Shown piece after piece: positions 4,902 to 5,149 of a stretch of DNA of 5,149 bases. The notes beneath the pieces are model-generated. The model was not told the origin of the DNA. It worked only from the letters and a program-made list of their open reading frames with translations, and made no database searches. The number at the start of each line of letters is the position of its first letter. Within the stretch, counting starts at the first letter, position 1. Source of the DNA: Clostridiaceae bacterium. Lineage in GTDB: Bacteria; Bacillota; Clostridia; Oscillospirales; Acutalibacteraceae. Where the stretch lies: assembly GCA_904501895.1 (NCBI GenBank), contig CAJGCX010000118.1:1-5149 (forward strand), in the 5' to 3' direction. The translations under genes were made by a program, and so were the position numbers.

Positions 4902-5149
4902 TTATATCTGCTCTTTAACCTTAGCAGCCTTACCAACTCTGTCACGAAGATAATAGAGCTTGCTTCTGCGAACCTTACCGCGTCTTACTGTCTCTACCTT
5001 AGCAACGTTTGGTGAATTAACAGGGAATACTCTTTCAACACCAACACCGTATGATACACGACGTACTGTGAATGTTTCAGAAACACCAGCACCCTTGCGA
5101 GCAATGATTGTTCCTTCGAATACCTGAATTCTTTCTCTTTCGCCTTCAC
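4902..5149 (-). CDS. rplS: Ribosomal protein L19, C-terminal part (5' end outside window)
   Basis: L19 is a structural protein of the large ribosomal subunit, located at the interface with the small subunit. The 81 visible residues before the TAA at 4902-4904 show the typical core: ERIQVFEGTIIARKGAG, then SETFTVRRVSYGVGVERVFP, and the basic tail KVRRSKLYYLRDRVGKAA. The full family protein is about 115 residues, so roughly 35 residues and the start codon lie past the right edge. A strong terminator follows 15 bases after the stop, making this the last gene of its transcript. In many Firmicutes rplS closes the rpsP-rimM-trmD-rplS operon, which would be expected upstream, outside the window. Confidence 0.96.
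   Translation of the reverse strand, partial: EGERERIQVFEGTIIARKGAGVSETFTVRRVSYGVGVERVFPVNSPNVAKVETVRRGKVRRSKLYYLRDRVGKAAKVKEQI

Overview
The window looks like a chromosomal segment from a low-GC Firmicute, most likely a gut or rumen clostridium of the Ruminococcaceae/Oscillospiraceae type. The evidence is AT-rich coding and very AT-rich spacers, strong AGGAG-type ribosome binding sites, near-consensus sigma-A promoters, a lipoprotein glycoside hydrolase, and an arabinose kinase of the non-classical type common in gut anaerobes. This placement is inference from style and gene content. All six genes are on the minus strand, so transcription runs from high to low coordinates. The longest gene-free stretch is about 155 bases, and no transposase, CRISPR array, tRNA or rRNA was seen.

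In transcription order: (1) The 3' part of rplS (ribosomal protein L19; 4902-5149, cut by the window edge) ends in a strong intrinsic terminator with a GCAA tetraloop. (2) A 113-base spacer follows with two inverted repeats: a 7-base dyad (4824-4849) and a GC-rich hairpin (4764-4781) placed just before the next ribosome binding site. (3) prmA (ribosomal protein L11 methyltransferase) and a small Spx/ArsC-like thioredoxin-fold protein form a tight two-gene unit with a 9-base gap, closed by an intrinsic terminator. (4) A family 5 glycoside hydrolase carrying a lipoprotein signal has its own near-consensus promoter and an unusually short predicted leader. (5) Another near-consensus promoter in the following spacer drives a sugar kinase and then araA (L-arabinose isomerase; 1-442, cut by the window edge), which are translationally coupled.

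Functionally the window joins housekeeping translation genes (rplS, prmA) to a carbohydrate block. The likely logic of that block is that a surface-anchored GH5 enzyme attacks a plant polysaccharide outside the cell, while AraA (L-arabinose to L-ribulose) and the kinase (L-ribulose to L-ribulose 5-phosphate) handle released arabinose. The kinase belongs to the xylulokinase-like FGGY group rather than the classical AraB group, so its substrate is inferred mainly from its coupling to araA. I did not find a clearly new multi-gene system. The most worthwhile points are the kinase substitution and its probably misplaced start, the substrate of the GH5 lipoprotein, the compact terminator-promoter-short-leader junction before it, and the two inverted repeats upstream of prmA.
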